This document shows positions 51,641 through 61,064 of a stretch of 64,000 bases of DNA, in pieces. The stretch's first letter is position 1. Each line of letters starts with the position of its first letter. The stretch covers positions 248,001-312,000 of the forward strand of contig NZ_RCDI01000004.1 in the NCBI RefSeq assembly GCF_003675875.1, written 5' to 3'. The notes below the pieces were generated by a model, which saw only the letters and a list, made by a program, of their open reading frames with translations, did no database searches and was not told the origin of the DNA. Made by a program: the position numbers and the translations under genes. Source of the DNA: Halostella limicola. Lineage in GTDB: Archaea; Halobacteriota; Halobacteria; Halobacteriales; Natronoarchaeaceae.

Positions 51641-54331
51641 TCAATCGGCGCGCGTTCTCTGTGGATCGTCGCCATCGGCAGAACGCGTTGTCGCGTGATC
51701 GCTACCGGCGTACCGCCTGACGAGCCACCCGACCAGTACGAGTGCCGGCGTACCCAAGAGGAGTACGAGTCCCAGTAGCGCCCAGTCCGCTATGCCGAGT
51801 GGGACAGTCCCGAAGTACTCGTTCAGCGGCGTGTAGAGAACGGCCAGTTGGAGGCCCAGTGACGCCGCAACGGCGGCGGCGAGCCAGACGTTTGACAATG
51901 CGGGTGTCCTTCTCGTCCACCGGACGACGTACAGCTTGACGAACTCGAAGACGACGAGCCCGGTGAACACCATCGTCATCGCGTAGGGCGTGACCGCTGG
52001 CGCGCCGTCGATCACATAGAACATCAGGCCGAGCAGCAAGACTGTCGCGATCAATCCGGCCCCGCCGATGAACCCCACCATCTGACCGTCGATGATCCCA
52101 GCGTCTCGTTCCCGGGGGTCCCGCTCCATCACGTCCCCACCCGGGTCAGTACCGAGTGCCAGCGCCGGCAGACCGTCGGTGAGGAGATTGATCCAGAGCA
52201 ACTGAACGGCCGGCAGGATGAGGTACCCGAACAGCGATGCCAGAAATACGATCGCTACCTCAGCTACGTTGGCGCTGAGCAGATAGGCGACAAACTTCCA
52301 GATGTTGTCGAAGATGGTGCGTCCGCGTCTGATCGCGGCACGGATCGACGCGTAGTTGTCGTCCAGTAAGACGATGTCACTTGCCTGTTTGGCGACGTCC
52401 GTCCCTCGGACACCCATTGCGATGCCGACATCGGCGTTTTTCAGCGCCGGCGCGTCGTTGACGCCATCGCCGGTCATTGCCACGGTGGAGCCGTTCGCCT
52501 GGAGCGCCTCCAAGATCCGGACCTTGTGAGTCGGCTCAGCCCGGGCGAACACGTCGATTGCCTCGACGCACTCGCGAAGCGCCGCATCGTCGAGCGCCTC
52601 GATCTCCGCCCCGGTCATCACGTCGGACTCGATACCTACCCGGGACGCGATCGCGCGTGCCGTCGCGGGGTTGTCCCCCGTTATCATCTTCACGTCGATG
52701 CCCGCTCGGTTCGTGTCGGCGATCGCGTCGCGGACCTCTTCGCGTGGCGGGTCGAGCAACCCCTGCAGGCCGACGAAGACGAGGTTCTCTTCGGGCCCGC
52801 CCGCGTCGTCCCGGTCCTTGTACGCGAGCCCGAGTACTCGAAGCGCGCCCTCGGCGAACTCGTCGATCCGGGCTTCGATGTCGACTGTCGTCGACTCGTC
52901 AAGTTCAGCGGGTCCTGCCTGCGTGAGCACTCGTGTCGACCGCTCGAGCACGACTTCCGGGGCGCCCTTCACGTAGACGACTTCGTCATGGATCGTGGCC
53001 ATGCGCTTGCGCTCCGAGGAGAACGGCACCTCGTCGCGCCGCGGGCGGTCCTCGCGCCGACGGTCGACGTCGATGCCGCGCTCCGCCGCCGCTGCGACGA
53101 GCGCCCGTTCGGTCGGATCGCCCGAATCCTTCGTCGCGTCGTTGCAGACGGCGCCGATCTCGAACAACCGATCCAGTCGCTCTGCCAGTCCGTCCGCGGT
53201 ATCGGCGGTGGTCGTATCGCCGTGTTCGGTTTCGGTAGGAGCGTCCGCGCGCACTTCGGCCGTGGCCTCGTCAGCTCCGTTTCCGCCGACCTCGATCACG
53301 GTGTCGTGGACCCAGGCTGCCCGGACCTGCATTTCCCCCTCGGTCAGTGTTCCAGTCTTGTCTGTACAGACGACGTCGACGGCGCCGAGGGCTTCTACGG
53401 CCGGCAGCGTTCGGACGAGTGCGTTCTCGTCGGCCATCCCGCGGACGCCAAGCGCTAGCGTCAGCGTGACGACTGCCGGGAGCCCTTCGGGGACGGCGGC
53501 CACCGCAAGCGACACAGCGGTCAGTCCGGCCTGAACGAGTCCCCGGCCGTCGGCGAGGAGTAGAGCGACGACGAGGGTCGACAGCAGTATGACGCCGATC
53601 CCGAGACGGCGTCCCAACCGGTCCAGATCGCGCTGAAGCGGAGTGCGAGAGTCCTCGGCGTCGACCAGCGCCGTCGCGATCTCGCCGACCTCCGTTTGCA
53701 TTCCCGTTTCGACGACGACGGCGACCCCCCGTCCGCGAGTAACGTTTGTTCCTTTGTAGGCCATGTTCTCCCGCTCGGCGAGCGGTGTCCCGGTATCGAC
53801 CGTTCCCGTCGTCTTCTCGACGGGGACGCTCTCGCCGGTTAGCGGCGCTTCATCTACTTCCATGTTCGCTGCCTCGACGAGTCGCGCATCGGCTGGGACG
53901 ACGTCACCCTGCTGGAGAACGACGACGTCGCCAGGGACGAGCGCCGTCGAGTCGACGGACCGTTCGTCCCCGTCACGGCGGACGGTGATTTCCGGAGTCG
54001 CCATGTCGCGGAGAGCTTCGAGGCTCTGTTCCGCACGGTATTCTTGCACGAACCCAAACACGCCGTTCAGCAGCAGGATGCCCCCGATGAGGACGGCGTC
54101 GACGACGTGACCGATGGCAAATGAGAGGGCGGCCGCGACGAGCAACACCCAGATGAGTGCGCTTGCGAACTGCGCGAGAAAGATCGCAAGCGCTCCCCGT
54201 CCCTCCTCTCCCGTTATCTCGTTCGGCCCCGATCGCTCGCGTCGCTTGCCGGCCGTCGTCGCGTCCAGCCCCGCCGGCGTCGTGTCCAGTTCATCGTAGA
54301 TCTCGTCGAGGGAACGTGCGTGCCAGTTCAT
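51641..54331 (-). CDS. P2-type cation-transporting ATPase
   Basis: An 896-residue P-type ATPase. The actuator motif [10 protein letters not shown] is near residue 160, the TM4 motif AVPEGLPAV near 285, the phosphorylation site [11 protein letters not shown] near 323-333, and the hinge [12 protein letters not shown] near 620-631. PEGLP in TM4 and lack of CPx or N-terminal metal-binding domains exclude a copper/zinc exporter. Ca2+, Na+ or Mn2+ transport is likely. It is convergent with the VIT-like gene. Confidence 0.87.
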   Translation of the reverse strand: MNWHARSLDEIYDELDTTPAGLDATTAGKRRERSGPNEITGEEGRGALAIFLAQFASALIWVLLVAAALSFAIGHVVDAVLIGGILLLNGVFGFVQEYRAEQSLEALRDMATPEITVRRDGDERSVDSTALVPGDVVVLQQGDVVPADARLVEAANMEVDEAPLTGESVPVEKTTGTVDTGTPLAERENMAYKGTNVTRGRGVAVVVETGMQTEVGEIATALVDAEDSRTPLQRDLDRLGRRLGIGVILLSTLVVALLLADGRGLVQAGLTAVSLAVAAVPEGLPAVVTLTLALGVRGMADENALVRTLPAVEALGAVDVVCTDKTGTLTEGEMQVRAAWVHDTVIEVGGNGADEATAEVRADAPTETEHGDTTTADTADGLAERLDRLFEIGAVCNDATKDSGDPTERALVAAAAERGIDVDRRREDRPRRDEVPFSSERKRMATIHDEVVYVKGAPEVVLERSTRVLTQAGPAELDESTTVDIEARIDEFAEGALRVLGLAYKDRDDAGGPEENLVFVGLQGLLDPPREEVRDAIADTNRAGIDVKMITGDNPATARAIASRVGIESDVMTGAEIEALDDAALRECVEAIDVFARAEPTHKVRILEALQANGSTVAMTGDGVNDAPALKNADVGIAMGVRGTDVAKQASDIVLLDDNYASIRAAIRRGRTIFDNIWKFVAYLLSANVAEVAIVFLASLFGYLILPAVQLLWINLLTDGLPALALGTDPGGDVMERDPRERDAGIIDGQMVGFIGGAGLIATVLLLGLMFYVIDGAPAVTPYAMTMVFTGLVVFEFVKLYVVRWTRRTPALSNVWLAAAVAASLGLQLAVLYTPLNEYFGTVPLGIADWALLGLVLLLGTPALVLVGWLVRRYAGSDHATTRSADGDDPQRTRAD

Positions 54332-55311
54332 GTGGGATCAGTCGGCCCTACCGATTGGAACACACAGCCGTTTTACCGGGCTGTCTCCACCCGTTCGATC
54401 GTGTTACCCATCGCGACACCGTTACGGTAATTTCGGTACAGTATCCGTGCCTATTAGATTTCGGTGGCAAAGGTGGACGCGAGCAGGGTCTGACAGACCT
54501 CCGTCCGGGGGGTTCTTCGAAGATCGCTGGCGGTGGAATTTGAGAACTAACATCCGCGAGACACGCACCTGGAACTCCGCCCCCGAAACGGTCGTGCTAA
54601 TCGCGATGAGTCATGCGTTTTGGATGGTGGCGATCGCTCCCTCCACTCCTGCGTCCACCCCCGAGTTGGCTTGCTCCGGTTGTCTTCGGATCCGGACTCG
54701 TCGGCGGCCTGCTCCCGGACCATGACGCGTGGGTACCGACTCGATTCTACCTCCGGCGAACACTCAACACGGGGTGGTACGACGTACCAGATTCACGAAG
54801 CCGATATCCGAGCGGGCCAACACCGACGAAACGATAGTGGTCGGAAAAATCTTGTACTTCTGCTAACCTTCGCTACTACATCTATGAAAATCATTTATAA
54901 TGTACATCCGATAGAAGCCCCTCGCTGAGCTGTCGCGAGAAAGGTGTACGATTCGAAAGAATACCCAACAGAGTGGGTGAAGAACAGGTTCGGGGAAATA
55001 TATTTACAGGATTAGTATCGTAATTCCTGTCCGTCGGGCTCCACTACTGTCTGTAGTTGCCATTACCCACTTTGTATTTTTCAAACGCATATCCGGATTT
55101 AATTAGAATTCCACGATCTCCGCCCCAGCCGTTCCTATTGTTCGCGAGATTTCTCTACGACTCGGGAGGGGGTCCAGCGACGATAAACTCGACAGGCCCG
55201 GAATCGGCCTTTCGTTCCGGACCAGCGTTGACGGGTAATCCGGATCGCCTCGGGTGTGGAACCAATATCTGACGATCAAGAAGGACGGCGTTCCCGTCTC
55301 GGCCGACGAAC
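54332..55311. other. Long intergenic stretch without a supported gene
   Basis: About 980 bases between two minus-strand genes. Open frames at 54330-54928 give Pro/Arg/Ser-rich products in several overlapping frames and are not supported. Bases ~54850-55110 are AT-rich, with ATTTATAATG at about 54892 and AATATATTTACAGG near 54998. A short coding-like stretch (WNQYLTIKKDGVPVSADELK, about 55257-55340) may be a gene remnant next to nosY. Confidence 0.45.
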
Positions 55312-56148
55312 TCAAGCGCTTTCCGCGAGATGTGAGGAGCTAGTCCAGGCGGTGATCGCGGCGGCCAGCAGTGACGTGACGGCCCAGAGACAGAGGGACA
55401 GGACGCTCACGAGGGGCGCCGCCGGTCTGACGACCGTCGTCGCGACGGGCGCGGCGACGTACGTCATCACCAGACCGCGGTACGCACTGACCGGGCTCAA
55501 CGCCAGGTACCACGGCAGGATGCTTTCGCCGATGATCCCGCCGGTCAGTCCGAAGAGGATGGCGAGGTCGAGTCCGATAGCGACCGCCACGGTGAGCGTC
55601 AGCGCCGTGACGAGCCCGCGCCGCGCGGACCTGGCCAGCGTCGACAGGAGGACCATCAGCGCGAGAAACACGGCGGCGAACGCGGTCGTCAGAACGACGA
55701 ACCGGAGGTAGTAGACGGGCGAGTCAAGCCCGGAATACTCCGCCAGCACCGCCGCGGGTGGACTCGCAAACGACACCGTCGCGCCGGCGACGAGAAGCGA
55801 CCCCGCCACGACGAAGAGCGTCCACGCCAACCGGCCGCAGTAAATACCCATGACGTACGAGCCGGCGTCGAGTGGGTACGTCTGCAGGACGCTCGTTTCT
55901 CCGCGCTCGCGGTCCGCGAGCACCGCACGATAGCCGACGGCCGCTGTCAGCGCCGGGACCAGAAGCTCGACGGGCATGAGCAGCGTCAACGTCAGCGGCA
56001 CGTAGCCGCTGGTCTCGCTGATGGCTCCGATACCGACGATGATCGCGAAGAAAGCGGCGGCGAGCAGCCATATCGTCCGACTCCGCCGTAGCGTCGTCAC
56101 CTCGCGTTCGAGGACGGTCGCAAAGTGCTCTGCATCCGCCATCGTCAC
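55312..56148 (-). CDS. nosY: ABC transporter permease, NosY-like
   Basis: A 278-residue protein with six predicted membrane helices. The start HFATVLEREVTTLRRSRTIWLLA is typical of NosY-type permeases, and VLADRERGETSVLQTYPLDAGS follows the second helix, as in the ABC-2 family. With NosF and NosD it forms the complex needed for copper or sulfur supply to nitrous oxide reductase. It overlaps nosF by 4 bases. The gene symbol rests on the neighbouring nosF and nosD. Confidence 0.82.
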   Translation of the reverse strand: MTMADAEHFATVLEREVTTLRRSRTIWLLAAAFFAIIVGIGAISETSGYVPLTLTLLMPVELLVPALTAAVGYRAVLADRERGETSVLQTYPLDAGSYVMGIYCGRLAWTLFVVAGSLLVAGATVSFASPPAAVLAEYSGLDSPVYYLRFVVLTTAFAAVFLALMVLLSTLARSARRGLVTALTLTVAVAIGLDLAILFGLTGGIIGESILPWYLALSPVSAYRGLVMTYVAAPVATTVVRPAAPLVSVLSLCLWAVTSLLAAAITAWTSSSHLAESA

Positions 56149-56894
56149 TTCTCCTCCGTTCCGGTCTGTACTGCCGGGGTGGGCCCGACGGTGGCGAGGA
56201 ACGCCTCCGACAACGAGTCGGTGTTCGTTCGCTCGAGAAGCTCCGCGGGCGTCCCGTAACTGACTGCGGATCCGTTGTCGAGGACGACGATTCGATCGGC
56301 GTCCGCGGCGTAGCTCAGGTCGTGTGTCGTCAGGAAGATGGCCGTCCCCTCGTCTGTCTGCGCCGCGGCGACGTCGAAGATCTGTTTCGTCATCCGCGGG
56401 TCGAGACCGCTCGTCGGCTCGTCCAGGATGACCAGCGACGGGTCACCGAGAAAACTCTGTGCGAGACCGAGCAGCCGCCGCATCCCGCCGGAAAGCGCAT
56501 CGACGCGTCGGTCACGTACGTCCCCGAGGCCAACCCGGTCGAGCACGGTACCGACGTCGACAGGAGTTGCTAGCAAGTCGGCGTAGAACCGGAGCGTCTC
56601 CTCGACCGAGAACGCGGGGCGAAACCGGGGGGTCTGCGGAAGGTACCCCACCTGTCGTTCGCCCCGGGCGTCGAGCGAGATCTCCCCGCTGTCGGCGCGG
56701 CGCAGCCCGGCGACGATTTCCGCGAGCGTCGTCTTTCCGGAGCCGTTCGGCCCGACCACGGCGGTTATCGACCGCCGCGGGACCTCGAACGAGACCCCGT
56801 CGAGCACCGACACGGCGCCGAAAGAGTAGTCCACGTCGTCGACCGTCAGGAGCGGGGCGGACTGCGCGGTCGTCTCCCGACTCGTTTCGCTCAT
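56145..56894 (-). CDS. nosF: ABC transporter ATP-binding protein, NosF-like
   Basis: A 249-residue ATPase with Walker A GPNGSGKTT near 49-57, signature LSGGMRRLLGLAQSF near 134-148, Walker B SLVILDEPTSGLD near 152-164, then TTHDLSYA. The short form and GGMRR signature suit NosF. It is divergent from nosD with a 105-base gap and overlaps nosY. It powers the NosDFY complex. Confidence 0.84.
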   Translation of the reverse strand: MSETSRETTAQSAPLLTVDDVDYSFGAVSVLDGVSFEVPRRSITAVVGPNGSGKTTLAEIVAGLRRADSGEISLDARGERQVGYLPQTPRFRPAFSVEETLRFYADLLATPVDVGTVLDRVGLGDVRDRRVDALSGGMRRLLGLAQSFLGDPSLVILDEPTSGLDPRMTKQIFDVAAAQTDEGTAIFLTTHDLSYAADADRIVVLDNGSAVSYGTPAELLERTNTDSLSEAFLATVGPTPAVQTGTEEK

Positions 56895-56999
56895 CTAGTC
56901 GGCAGTGACGCCCCGCCCGGTCCTAAGGCTGGCGCTCCCCCGCGGACGGGCTGATCCCGGCGATGCGTATATAGCGACCGCCGGCCTAAGTTTCGCGTA

Positions 57000-58946
57000 A
57001 TGCACTCGCGTCACCTCGCTGTGGCGTTCTCTGTTCTCGTCGTTCTCGGGGCGCTCCCGTTCGCGATCACGCCTGATACCGAAACGGGGTCAGTCCCGTT
57101 CGAGCAGACCAAACAAACGGGGCTGCCGGACAACGTCGTCCGCGAGGCCGAATCTTCCGATCTCGTGATCCCGAAAGCGGAGGTGTACTACTCGCAGTAT
57201 CGCTACGTGATGGGCTACTACGGCGTCACGTCGCTCGTCGCCGCGCTGCGTACCCAGGAGCCCGAGGCGTTCGGTTCGCCGACGCGGATCTACGTCTCCG
57301 ATTACGCCGGGATCGACCTCTCGCTGACCGACGACGGCCACCTTCGGGCGCCGCCCACTGCGCCGACGAAGTGGGTCCGCGCGGACGAGGCGTACTTCGT
57401 CGTCGGGAGTAACGCCACGATCCCCACGCGCGACGCCGCCATCGTTCCGTTTTCCACCCGGACGGACGCCGCCTCCTTCGCTGACCGGTACGGCGGCGAA
57501 GTGCGACGGTGGGACGCAACGCAGCGGGCTTCGACCGGTCGTCTGGGGCGATCGTCGGCGGACTGGCGCGAGGTCGTCGACCAGCGACGGGATCGAGCGA
57601 ACGCGACGGTAGCGAGGGCGGAAGCGTTGCGCGACCGTCCGGTTTCCGTCGTGGTCGGCCGCGACGCGGCGACCGTGGCCGACGCCGTCGAACAGGCGCC
57701 GCCGAACACGACCGTTCGCGTGCCCTCCGGAACGCACCGGGTCGACGACCTTCGGGTCGAGAAGCCTCTCACGATTCGCGGTTCGGGCGCGAACGAGACC
57801 CGCCTCGTCGGCGACGGGAACGGTAGCGTGATCACGGCCGAGGCCCCGCGAACGGCCGTCGCGGACCTGGCGATAACGGGGGTCGGCGACAACAGAAGCG
57901 GGCGCGACCGGTCCGTCGACGTCCCCGTCAACGAGAGCGCCTGGAACTACGACATCTGGAAGGTCCACGGCTACGGTGACGCGGCCGTCGTGTTCGACAC
58001 CGCCGGGGGGTCGCTCGTCTCGTCCGTCCGGATGAACACGACGTCGAACGGCGTCGTCTCGCGCAACAGCCCCGGAACCGCGGTGACGAACCTCTCCCTG
58101 TACGGGACCAAGCGGTGGGAAGACGGGTTCATCGGCGTGGTCACGCTCGGGGGCCGGGCGGTCGTTCAGGACTCCGAGTTCTACGGCGGGAAGGTCGGCG
58201 TCTACGCCCACGAGTCCGACGGCGCCGTCGTCCGAAACGCGTCGATGGAAGGGATGATGGTCGGCGTCTTCGATTTCTACGGCATTCGGACGACGGTGCT
58301 CGATTCGAGCGTCGAGGACACGTGGAACGCCGTCTACGTCGAGCATCGCTCGTACGGCGCGGTCGTCGCCGGGAACGACCTCCGGAACAGTCGCAACGGC
58401 GTCCTCGTCACCGGGCAGGCGAACTACGTCGCGGACAACGTGGCCGTCCACAATCGGAACGGGATCAGCGTCCACGGGCAGTTCTCGACGTACGAACGGA
58501 ACGTCTTGGCGAACAACGTCCGGGGGGTTCGCGTTCTCTCGTTCTACCCGACGAACACGGTGACCGAGAACGACGTTCTGGCGAACGAACGACCGGCCGA
58601 GATCGCCGGGTTCAACATTCAACACGTCTGGCGAGGGAACTACTGGGAGGGTGCGCCCGGCATCGACGGCGACGGCGACGGGCGGCTGTCGCGGTCCTAC
58701 CGCGCGACCGGCGCGGTCGACGGCCGCATCGGAAGCGTCGATGGGACGCCCACTCTCGCCCGGTCGCCCGCGGTGACGTTCCTCCGGGAGTTACAGCAGG
58801 TCCTCCCGGGTCTCCGGTCCGGCGATATCGTCGACGCGCGCCCCCGCGCCTCTCCGACGCGTCCGGAGACCGTCCGGTGGGTCGAATCGACGTACGACGG
58901 CGTGGGGCGGCACTCGGACGACGACCCGTGGGACTTCAGGATGTGA
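57000..58946 (+). CDS. nosD: NosD-type beta-helix protein with N-terminal NosL-like region
   Basis: A 648-residue exported protein with an N-terminal hydrophobic signal (LAVAFSVLVVLGALPFAI). Residues ~45-185 resemble NosL: FGSPTRIYVSDYAGIDL, AYFVVGSNATIP and IVPFSTRTDAASFADRYGG. The Cys-containing copper motif of classical NosL is absent. Residues ~210-560 are a right-handed beta-helix with NosD-type repeats such as NDLRNSRNGVLVTGQANYV and NRNGISVHGQFSTYERNVL. NosD helps mature nitrous oxide reductase. It is divergent from nosF and nosY. No nosZ is seen here; the gene after it is a TnpB element. Confidence 0.85.
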   Translation: MHSRHLAVAFSVLVVLGALPFAITPDTETGSVPFEQTKQTGLPDNVVREAESSDLVIPKAEVYYSQYRYVMGYYGVTSLVAALRTQEPEAFGSPTRIYVSDYAGIDLSLTDDGHLRAPPTAPTKWVRADEAYFVVGSNATIPTRDAAIVPFSTRTDAASFADRYGGEVRRWDATQRASTGRLGRSSADWREVVDQRRDRANATVARAEALRDRPVSVVVGRDAATVADAVEQAPPNTTVRVPSGTHRVDDLRVEKPLTIRGSGANETRLVGDGNGSVITAEAPRTAVADLAITGVGDNRSGRDRSVDVPVNESAWNYDIWKVHGYGDAAVVFDTAGGSLVSSVRMNTTSNGVVSRNSPGTAVTNLSLYGTKRWEDGFIGVVTLGGRAVVQDSEFYGGKVGVYAHESDGAVVRNASMEGMMVGVFDFYGIRTTVLDSSVEDTWNAVYVEHRSYGAVVAGNDLRNSRNGVLVTGQANYVADNVAVHNRNGISVHGQFSTYERNVLANNVRGVRVLSFYPTNTVTENDVLANERPAEIAGFNIQHVWRGNYWEGAPGIDGDGDGRLSRSYRATGAVDGRIGSVDGTPTLARSPAVTFLRELQQVLPGLRSGDIVDARPRASPTRPETVRWVESTYDGVGRHSDDDPWDFRM

Positions 58947-59110
58947 CGGTGGTGATCTAATCGCCGACGACTATCTTTCTGCGAGGAGAGAATCCCGCCG
59001 TTTACGGCGGGAGTGAATCCGACAACGCGGATGCCAACCACCGTCGATGGCAGGTTGGATATTCAATGCCAATCCACACTATTAAGTCGGTTTGTCTACA
59101 TAGGCTATAC

Positions 59111-60361
59111 ATGGCGGTTGAGGACACTCGCACCTACGTTGGTTCTATCCAGAACCAGCGACAGGTCAGCGATGACCTCGATTCGCTCGGAGATTCCGCC
59201 TCAAAAATCTGGAACGTCGCACGCTGGACAGTCGACCGCATCTGGGACGCAACCGGCGAAATCCCAGATGAAGGCACGCTGAAAGCGTATATGAAGAACC
59301 AGTCATGCTGGAAAGATTTGAACGCACAATCCAGTCAGAAAGTCATCGAAGAACTTTCTGACGCTTTCCAGTCGTGGTTCGACCTGCGACAGAACGACCC
59401 AGAGGCAAACCCGCCCGGCTACCGCAAACACGGCGACACTCGACCGCATAGCACGGTCACGTTCAAAGCAGACGGGTTCAAACACGATCCCGAGAACAAC
59501 CGCGTCCGACTCTCAAAAGGCTCGAACCTCAAAGAATCGTGGTCGGACTTCATCCTCTGTGAGTACCAGACTCGCCCGGACGTTGACCTTTCGGAGGTCA
59601 ACAGGGTACAGAACGTTCGTGCCGTCTGGAACGGTGACGAGTGGGAACTGCACTTCGTCTGCAAAGTCGAACTCGAAACCACCGACTCCGTAGGCGACGA
59701 AGTGGCAGGTATCGACCTTGGCATCAAGAACATTGCCACGGTCGTATTCCCCAACGGATACGTGCTGTACCCCGGCAACACGCTCAAAGAAGACAAGCAC
59801 TACTTCACTCGAGCAGAGTACGATACTGAGGGGGAGAACGGGCCCTCGGAGAAGTCGATGTGGGCACGTCGGAGACTCGCGGACCGTGAAACGCACTTCT
59901 ACCACGCGCTTACGGATACCATCATTACGGAGTGTGTTGAACGCGGTGTTGGCACGCTCGCGGTGAGCTGGCCCGAAGACGTGCGAGAATCTGACTGGGG
60001 CAAGACTGGCAACAAGAAGTTGCACTCGTGGGCGTTCGACCGCATCTACCAGTACCTCGAATACAAAGGAGAGATTCGTGGCGTTGAGGTGCTGAAGGAA
60101 AACGAGTGGGACACCAGTAAGACCTGTTCACGGTGTGGTGACGACACGAAGTCGAACCGTGTCGAACGCGGCCTGTACGTTTGCTCGTCGTGCGAGTTGG
60201 TAGCCAACGCGGATTGCAACAGTGCGGAGAACATGCGACAGAAGATAACTCCGAGTCCTCACGGTGTGGATAGGAGTAACGGCTGTGTGGCACAGCCATC
60301 GATATGCCTGTTCGACCGCGAGAGCGGGACGTTTCGGACGAGAGAGCAGGCCGTGTCGTAG
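59111..60361 (+). CDS. tnpB: TnpB, RNA-guided nuclease family of IS200/IS605 elements
   Basis: A 416-residue protein from MAVEDTRTYVGSIQNQRQ. The RuvC part starts with EVAGIDLGIKNIA. The zinc finger has TCSRCGDD and YVCSSCELVANADCNSAENM, where the last Asp is the third RuvC residue. Between them, GTLAVSWPEDVRESDWG occupies the position of the usual catalytic Glu motif, so the Glu cannot be placed with certainty. TnpB proteins are programmed by an RNA from the right end of the element. Starting at 59066 would add 15 unrelated residues. Confidence 0.88.
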   Translation: MAVEDTRTYVGSIQNQRQVSDDLDSLGDSASKIWNVARWTVDRIWDATGEIPDEGTLKAYMKNQSCWKDLNAQSSQKVIEELSDAFQSWFDLRQNDPEANPPGYRKHGDTRPHSTVTFKADGFKHDPENNRVRLSKGSNLKESWSDFILCEYQTRPDVDLSEVNRVQNVRAVWNGDEWELHFVCKVELETTDSVGDEVAGIDLGIKNIATVVFPNGYVLYPGNTLKEDKHYFTRAEYDTEGENGPSEKSMWARRRLADRETHFYHALTDTIITECVERGVGTLAVSWPEDVRESDWGKTGNKKLHSWAFDRIYQYLEYKGEIRGVEVLKENEWDTSKTCSRCGDDTKSNRVERGLYVCSSCELVANADCNSAENMRQKITPSPHGVDRSNGCVAQPSICLFDRESGTFRTREQAVS

Positions 60362-60394
60362 ACCGGCAAATATCCCAACGTGCGGTACGGGAAG

Positions 60395-60414
60395 CCTCGC
60401 CGTAAACGGCGAGG
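60395..60414 (+). ncRNA. Right-end hairpin, possible omega-RNA scaffold
   Basis: An 8-base stem with TAAA loop close after tnpB. In characterised TnpB systems the guide RNA overlaps the end of tnpB and the right-end structure and takes its guide from the sequence just beyond. By analogy the RNA here would run through this hairpin and end in the bases after about 60420. No transcript evidence. Confidence 0.35.
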
Positions 60415-60537
60415 AGGATGTCACTTCGGCATCCGCGGTGAAGAACTCTCGCCTCGCTCACCGGCCGCCGAGGTCGTTCCGGTGGGAACTACTAAGCAAC
60501 CACGCGGCGAATCCCGGAACGGGAGGGTTCGATACAC

Positions 60538-60834
60538 ATGAGCGATTCCGAGGGCGACCGGGACGATCCGACGACGGTTCACTTCACCGATGGAACGGCG
60601 GAGGCGTACTCCGTGGTCGTGCGGCCGTACGACTCGAACTGGCTCTACGCGTTACGCCCGGACACGGCGGCGAACCACTGCGTACTCAACGCCGAGAACG
60701 TCACCCGTATCGAGGCCCAGACCGTCGCCCAACTCGAGGAGGGGGTCGGATACTGCGACTTCGACCGGCGCGACGGGATCGAGACCTTCGTCAGGCAGGA
60801 GAGCTGGATTGCGGTAGAGAACCACCGTGATTGA
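60538..60834 (+). CDS. Small hypothetical protein
   Basis: 98 residues, acidic. The core VHFTDGTAEAYSVVVRPYDS looks like a compact beta-rich domain, with a second half EEGVGYCDFDRRDGIETFVR. No family is recognised. The start ATG 60538 follows a GGGAGGG stretch. It lies alone between the TnpB element and the alcohol dehydrogenase gene. Confidence 0.55.
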   Translation: MSDSEGDRDDPTTVHFTDGTAEAYSVVVRPYDSNWLYALRPDTAANHCVLNAENVTRIEAQTVAQLEEGVGYCDFDRRDGIETFVRQESWIAVENHRD

Positions 60835-61064
60835 TGGCTGCCGCTCGCGGCTGCGATACTACCGCCGCTGAACGCGCTCGACGGCGGCTCGCACTCGATG
60901 CCCAGTACCTCTTAATCGCCGTGCCCCGGTAATCATCGGCGATTCACTCGCGTACTGTCACCGTTCAGGGGCCGCTGCCGAAGTCCCGCCCCGGTCACTA
61001 TGCCATCTGTATTATACAGGCCAAACTATAGGCTACCGGCGAGTAAACGAAAGGACGGGACGAT

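Larger units (their letters stand above)
58993..60414 (+). mobile_element. Stand-alone TnpB element (IS200/IS605 superfamily) with hairpin ends
   Basis: The tnpB gene is bracketed by subterminal hairpins: left TCCCGCCG-TTTA-CGGCGGGA (58993-59012) and right CCTCGCCG-TAAA-CGGCGAGG (60395-60414). No tnpA is present, so the element depends on a transposase elsewhere. The exact ends and target bases cannot be fixed without an empty site. It lies directly after nosD. Confidence 0.75.

Noticed and set aside
51641-54331. Copper-exporting P-type ATPase serving nirK and nos genes
   Set aside because: TM4 has PEGLP and not CPC, and there is no N-terminal metal-binding domain, so it is a P2-type cation pump.
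54330-54928. Several overlapping open frames after the P-type ATPase
   Set aside because: Pro/Arg/Ser-rich products in different frames with no family likeness.
57090-58625. 511-codon open frame antisense to nosD
   Set aside because: Product is Arg/Val/Asp-rich repeat-like sequence created by GC bias; nosD on the plus strand has clear family features.
58993-60414. CRISPR-like or type V Cas locus
   Set aside because: The zinc finger and RuvC belong to a TnpB of IS605 type with hairpin ends; no repeat array or cas genes are present.
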